A DNA stretch of 64,000 bases from Epiperipatus broadwayi (taxonomy: Eukaryota > Onychophora > Udeonychophora > Euonychophora > Peripatidae), in assembly GCA_028023455.1 (NCBI GenBank), contig JAQFVV010000014.1:2857336-2921335 (forward strand). Direction: 5' to 3'. Of the stretch, positions 60,132 through 64,000 are shown piece by piece. Numbering within the stretch: position 1 is the stretch's first letter; the number at the start of each line of letters is the position of its first letter. Both the position numbers and the translations under genes were made by a program. A model generated the notes under the pieces. The model worked only from the letters and a program-made list of their open reading frames with translations. It was not told the DNA's origin and did no database searches.

Positions 60132-60177
60132 TCCTTCACTGATGATAGCAAATAGCTTGAAATCATGATCTGAAGGT
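60132..60177 (+). ncRNA. Hammerhead ribozyme motif, family 3, unit 3 (best preserved)
   Basis: Stem I CCTTCA / TGAAGG gives six perfect pairs; core CTGATGA and GAAA are both intact; stem II TAGC-AAATA-GCTT has three good pairs under a U-U; stem III ATC-AT-GAT; cleavage triplet ATC. By sequence the most likely active copy in the window. The weakened stem II is its main defect. Confidence 0.8.
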
Positions 60178-60639
60178 GGAACTAAAGTTAGAGATAGTGA
60201 ATGCTTGCTCTGACGTTTATGTAAACAAAACCTACACTTGACGGTGTTTTTGGTAGAATGCCATCTATTGTCATAAATACAAGCGTTAGCAAGTTTTAAC
60301 TTGTGTTTTTTTGTTTTATATATATATAATAACTCACAGATTAAAAGATACAAACCAGCAACCAAATTAAAGAAAATTTAGTGAGATAGCATAAAACAGA
60401 CTTTACCATGATGGCTATTCATGAAATTAATAAATATATTTATGAGGATTGCATCTGTATACAATGAAAGACATAAATAGGTCAGAAAATTTCATGAAAA
60501 AATCAAGGATTTATAATTAATGATCATAGAGAATTGCATGGATTAATAATTCCACAAATCATGTTTTTCAGAATTCTATATAATGTCCATATCACACCCG
60601 TGTCTTGCATAATTTGCATAAGGATTTTCCACACAAAAA

Positions 60640-60990
60640 AAAATAATGTGTTATTGAACCTATTAATCAAAATCAGTATGCAGAAGTAATTAAAATCTTG
60701 TTCAGAGATGAAACAATCTTCAATTTATGTGAAAACGGTAATCATTACAACCATCACATTTAGATGGCTCAAAAACAAACTGAAGTTTTTAAATGAAATT
60801 GAGATATAATTAAAGTGAATATATCTTTGTATGTCTAAAGCAAAAGTTTAAGAACTTTTTTTAATGGTCACAATTTAACTATGTATTGAATGTGCTGAAT
60901 AATTTCTCAAATTTCAACATCAGGTTGGTATTTTTGGCAGTAAATTTTTTCATTAGGATGAATTCTTTGCTGTTATACAACAATTAGCTA
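60640..60990 (+). pseudogene. Tc1/mariner-type transposase relic
   Basis: The plus strand reads QYAEVIKILFRDETIFNL, then NGNHYNHHI, KQTEVFK and DIIKVNISLYV..KSLRTFF. This follows the catalytic region of mariner-like transposases (..ILFSDE..F.L.G.VN..N.RIW..E.P..V......P.KVNVW....GPFFF). Several stops remove function. A later piece (NNFSNFNIRLVFLAVNF) fits the next block. The second catalytic Asp region is not legible. It lies about 300 bp downstream of the hammerhead array with no obvious link. Confidence 0.6.
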
Positions 60991-61466
60991 CTGTTATCTT
61001 TGTAAGTATTTTTTTTGGTCATTGGTTAGTTGTTAATGATCAATCTTATAGATTTTTTTTTTGCTCAGGATTTTATTGGGTTTGAATTATACTGTAGAAG
61101 AATTATAAATGTCTGATCTTTGAAATTGCATTAATGAAATGGTTCAATAGATAACTAAAATTCACAAGCCTATGGTCCATGAAATAATTGATCACTTTGA
61201 AGTCTTAATAGTTAAATTAGGCTCAAACAGTATTATTTTGTTTAAATATTGCTAATGATATGGGTGATGTTCATTACACATATAATCATAACCATATACA
61301 GATAAGTCATTTTATGTATTGCAATGTTGGTGTATAACTCTTATCACATTTTCTTTGAAAATAATTCAGATATTCCATGTTCTGGAGAAATTATATATAT
61401 ATGTGTGTGTGTGTGCATGTGTGTGTAATATAAATAAAATGACCATTAATTAAAACAAAATTGTAA
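60991..61466. other. AT-rich DNA with GT microsatellite
   Basis: Contains (GT)n at about 61399-61425; nothing else is recognised. Confidence 0.55.
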
Positions 61467-61925
61467 TTATAATTGAAATAATAAATTTAATGGTTTACAA
61501 ACTATTATAAACAATGCTTAAATCCACAGAAGTACTTTCGATTAATTTCCTAAACCTGCCTCAACTGCCATTAAATTAAAAAAAATAAGCGGAAGCAAAC
61601 ATCATCAATTCAAATCCCACGAATCTTGTATTTTAATGTTAGCAGCTTGTCTATTTATTAAATGCATTTTATTCCTATTTATAAAAATTAAAGAGGCAAT
61701 TTTTATAAATAGTAATAAAATGCATTTACTAAATAGACAAGCTGCTAACATTAAAATACGAGATATTTGAATTGATCACTTTTGCTTCCACTTTGTTGTT
61801 GTTGTTTTTTTTTTTAATTTAATGGCAGTTGAGGCAGGTTTAAGAAATGAACAGAAAATATTTCTGGGATTTAAGGATTGTTTATAATAGTTTGTAAATC
61901 GTTAAATTTATTATTTCAATTATAT
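61467..61925. repeat. Palindrome with ~220-bp arms and 10-base loop
   Basis: The left arm (61467-61688) and right arm (61699-61925) are near-perfect inverse copies: aattgaaataataaattta, ggtttacaaactattataaac, aaacctgcctcaactgcc and attttaatgttagcagcttg each recur reverse-complemented. The loop is about aaagaggc. The arms are more alike than in the other palindromes here, so it is the youngest. It abuts copy B of the 1.6-kb repeat. No coding content. Confidence 0.9.
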
Positions 61926-63567
61926 ATATTGTGCCAAGGCCAAATTGGCACATGTATAGAAAATAATTTCATCTAATAAAAAAAAAAATTATTAAAATCT
62001 TTCGTAAAAGAGTTTGAAATAAAAATTAGAAAATAATTGATTAAAAGGGGAGAGGGGGAGTTTTGTTTAGAAAAGATAAAACTAAGAGTTCATAAAAGTT
62101 AAAGAGTGTTATTATTATAAATTAAAAGCTTCAAAATATAAATCTCTTTTCATTCAAATTGAATAAAAAAATAATATTAAAACTAGTTTTGATGTGTAGA
62201 ATAAAATTATATATGTGCGTGTGAATGTAAAATAAATGTATCAGTATTAAATATTATAAATAAATGAAAATTATATTTGAAAAACACAGCGATGGCTATT
62301 AAGTTAAATAAAGATTTAAAAAAACGACACCAGCAGTGGGCTACTAATAAAGATATAAAAACAACACGTTTATGAAGTCTATTACTAATTAAATAATCTT
62401 CCAAACACGTCAAAGGATTATCAATGAAATTTTGACAAATTTGCCAGAGGATATTAAAACAAAAACTCTATGCATATATAAATAGCCAGATTTTTATCGG
62501 ACGTGAGTGTTCAGTCTAGTTTCCAGTGACAGTCTTGTTTCAGTTCAGATAACAGTGCAGTTTATATTATGTATCTAGAAACAGAAATGCGGTGTTGAGC
62601 AGCTTTTGGGAATATACATTTTACTTCAGCCCATTAGTCCAACAAGATCAGCAAGCCCTGTCTGTGAAATAATGTCTACTTAACAGCTCAGAAATCCTCC
62701 ATCAAATATTCTACTGTCTCCAAAAATAATAATCATGAAGAATAATCAAACTCCTCAAGAAAACGTCCCAGCAGACTGGAAATATTCTCACCTAAAGCAA
62801 TAATTAAAGAAAATGAAGTTCTACGTCCATGTTTCAAAAATCCTAGGTAAAACATTTTCGTATTCTCATTGATATATAGTAGTAATTCATAAATCCTACA
62901 GAGACAAGTAACTTGAACTTTATAATCATGCATAAAATGAACTATTGATGTGCATGTTTGTGAATGTTAGATAATTTAAATGTCAAAGATTATTTTTGTT
63001 TTTCATAAGATATATATATATATTATGTGTTTATTTAAAATGTGCATGTGTTATATTAGTTTAAAAAAAAATTATAAAGATGTTTAAATTTAGTAAATTT
63101 ATGTTAGTTAATAAATTGTCTTTAAAATTAAACTTTATTTGTCGGTCAATTCTTTTTATCAATTTCCTTTTATCCATCTCTTTTACCAATTCTTTTTTCT
63201 ATATTTTATTATTGAATAAAATTTGACTGAGCTAGTTTTTGGGAGTGTTTCGAGCACTGGATTATGAGCCTACTGACCAAATATGTTGTTTATTCTTCTG
63301 AATAGATAGCTGGCGCCCGGAGTTTACTTCGAAACAAATAAAGTGTTTGGATAGTAGGGGTTTGAATCTAGCAGCCAAGGTGGGCCATTGTTGATAGTTA
63401 AAGCTATCAATAATAACTCCCATTTTGCTCAAACGTGCCAGTTCGTTCATGTAACATTTATAAGTAAACAAGATTGTAAATGTATTATGGAGAAGTTTGA
63501 AACCAGCCAAAACATATATACGTGTAAGTAAGTGGTTCTGCGGTTCGATCCGGTACAATATATATAA
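61926..63567. mobile_element. Dispersed ~1.6-kb repeat, copy B
   Basis: Direct-orientation homologue of 23630-25220 (landmarks given there). The left end has a clean hairpin TGTGCCAA..TTGGCACA (61930-61953). The right end has a B-box-like GCGGTTCGATCC (63540-63551) before ggtacaatatatata. The minus strand near 63250-63285 reads tRNA-like (GGTCAGTAGG, CTCATAATCC, GCTCGAAAC, with an initiator/elongator-Met-like CAT loop). A 60-codon frame is shared with copy A (63262-63603, minus). Confidence 0.8.
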
Positions 63568-64000
63568 AGGATTTACATGGTGAATCCCAACTTTTGCATT
63601 CATTCTAATATTACTTCAATTACTTTATTAGACTGACCCTATCATATTTTTTATCCCTTCCAACAGTAACTTATCACTTATATAACTATCTCATTATGAT
63701 GAGTAGACATTTATAAATATATAAAAAATGAATGACACAGTACAGAATGTATTTTTAGAGAATAAAGATATTCTACATAAGAATTTAATTTAGCAAATCT
63801 GAATATAAAATATATATACTGTCAACTTCATGCAAAATAACCCAAAATAAATTCAGTGCAGCACTTCACTCTAACTTATATTACTAAAAAAATAAAAATA
63901 GCTCAATATGTATGTATGTTAATAGTAAGCAAAAATATCTACACATTATTTTAATTTGTCAAATAAAAATGATAAGGTATATGTGTTCTGAATTTTATAT
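63568..64000. other. AT-rich non-coding DNA
   Basis: Nothing is recognised. Confidence 0.55.

Larger units (their letters stand above)
59060..60320. mobile_element. Hammerhead-bearing array, family 3, with inverted first unit
   Basis: Partial unit in minus orientation (about 59060-59312), then plus-strand units from about 59313. Their hammerheads sit at 59321, 59728 and 60139 (first core base), so the period is 407-411 bp. Shared landmarks are cttgcaatgatatatat, gcagaggc.tctactatgtgg, gatatcagacccatgtag, acatgtctaaaagattcatg, gaaactgtttcataa and ggtagaa.gccatctattgtc. The array starts and ends beside short TA tracts. Open frames reading LFA..SEGQE and AEFEDLTCLKDS are fragments of the unit, not genes. 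The unit length and hammerhead layout match families 1 and 2, but the sequence is otherwise distinct. Confidence 0.8.

Noticed and set aside
59256-60365. Open frames sharing LFA..SEGQE and AEFEDLTCLKDS
   Set aside because: They are the repeated unit of the hammerhead array read in one frame, with no start context or domain.

Overview
This is about 64 kb of very AT-rich animal (metazoan) nuclear DNA, almost entirely non-coding. It is full of old transposable-element copies, microsatellites and hairpin-forming inverted repeats. There is no operon, rRNA or prokaryotic signal. Nearly all open frames above 60 codons are chance frames in low-complexity DNA or lie inside repeats. The mix of RTE-type LINE, Penelope-like element (PLE), tRNA-derived SINEs, Tc1/mariner relic and about 410-bp tandem repeats carrying hammerhead ribozymes, with very long introns, would suit a mollusc, perhaps a cephalopod. 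That taxonomic guess is inference only.

Host genes. Three minus-strand segments look like real exons of one or more genes with long introns: 41600-41711, 20751-20844, and a possible terminal exon at 18412-18481 with a poly(A) signal near 18243. A plus-strand terminal exon lies at 55958-56149 with AATAAA just behind the stop. Possible plus-strand small exons are at 5170-5198 and 15256-15297. I cannot name any of the proteins.

Layout. 1-5 kb: AT-rich DNA with TA-centred palindromes. 5.3-9.5 kb: decayed RTE LINE split by a 1.8-kb insertion. 10.8-13.2 kb: two palindromic (foldback) repeats. 13.7-16.2 kb: unidentified coding relics on both strands. 18-23.6 kb: minus-strand gene 3' end and introns. 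23.6-25.2 kb and 61.9-63.6 kb: two direct copies of a 1.6-kb dispersed repeat. 26.6-27.7 kb: long palindrome with a tRNA-like SINE head in each arm. 33.2-33.5 kb: uninterrupted (ATT)n of about 117 units. 39.1-39.5 kb: hammerhead repeat. 43-45.3 kb: PLE reverse-transcriptase relics. 47.3-49.9 kb: a 2.56-kb terminal-inverted-repeat transposon filled with an internal repeat array. 50.6 kb: small SINE with perfect 14-bp target duplication. 52.6-53.2 kb and 59.1-60.3 kb: hammerhead arrays. 58.3-58.7 kb: LINE 3' coding relic. 60.6-61.0 kb: mariner-like transposase relic. 61.5-61.9 kb: 220-bp-arm palindrome.

The most notable content is a set of three diverged families of tandem repeats of about 410-420 bp, each carrying a hammerhead self-cleaving ribozyme fold. 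The conserved cores differ little, while stems I and III vary in a compensatory way between families. This is the architecture expected of animal retrozyme-like elements. One copy (60132-60177) keeps a complete CTGATGA/GAAA core.
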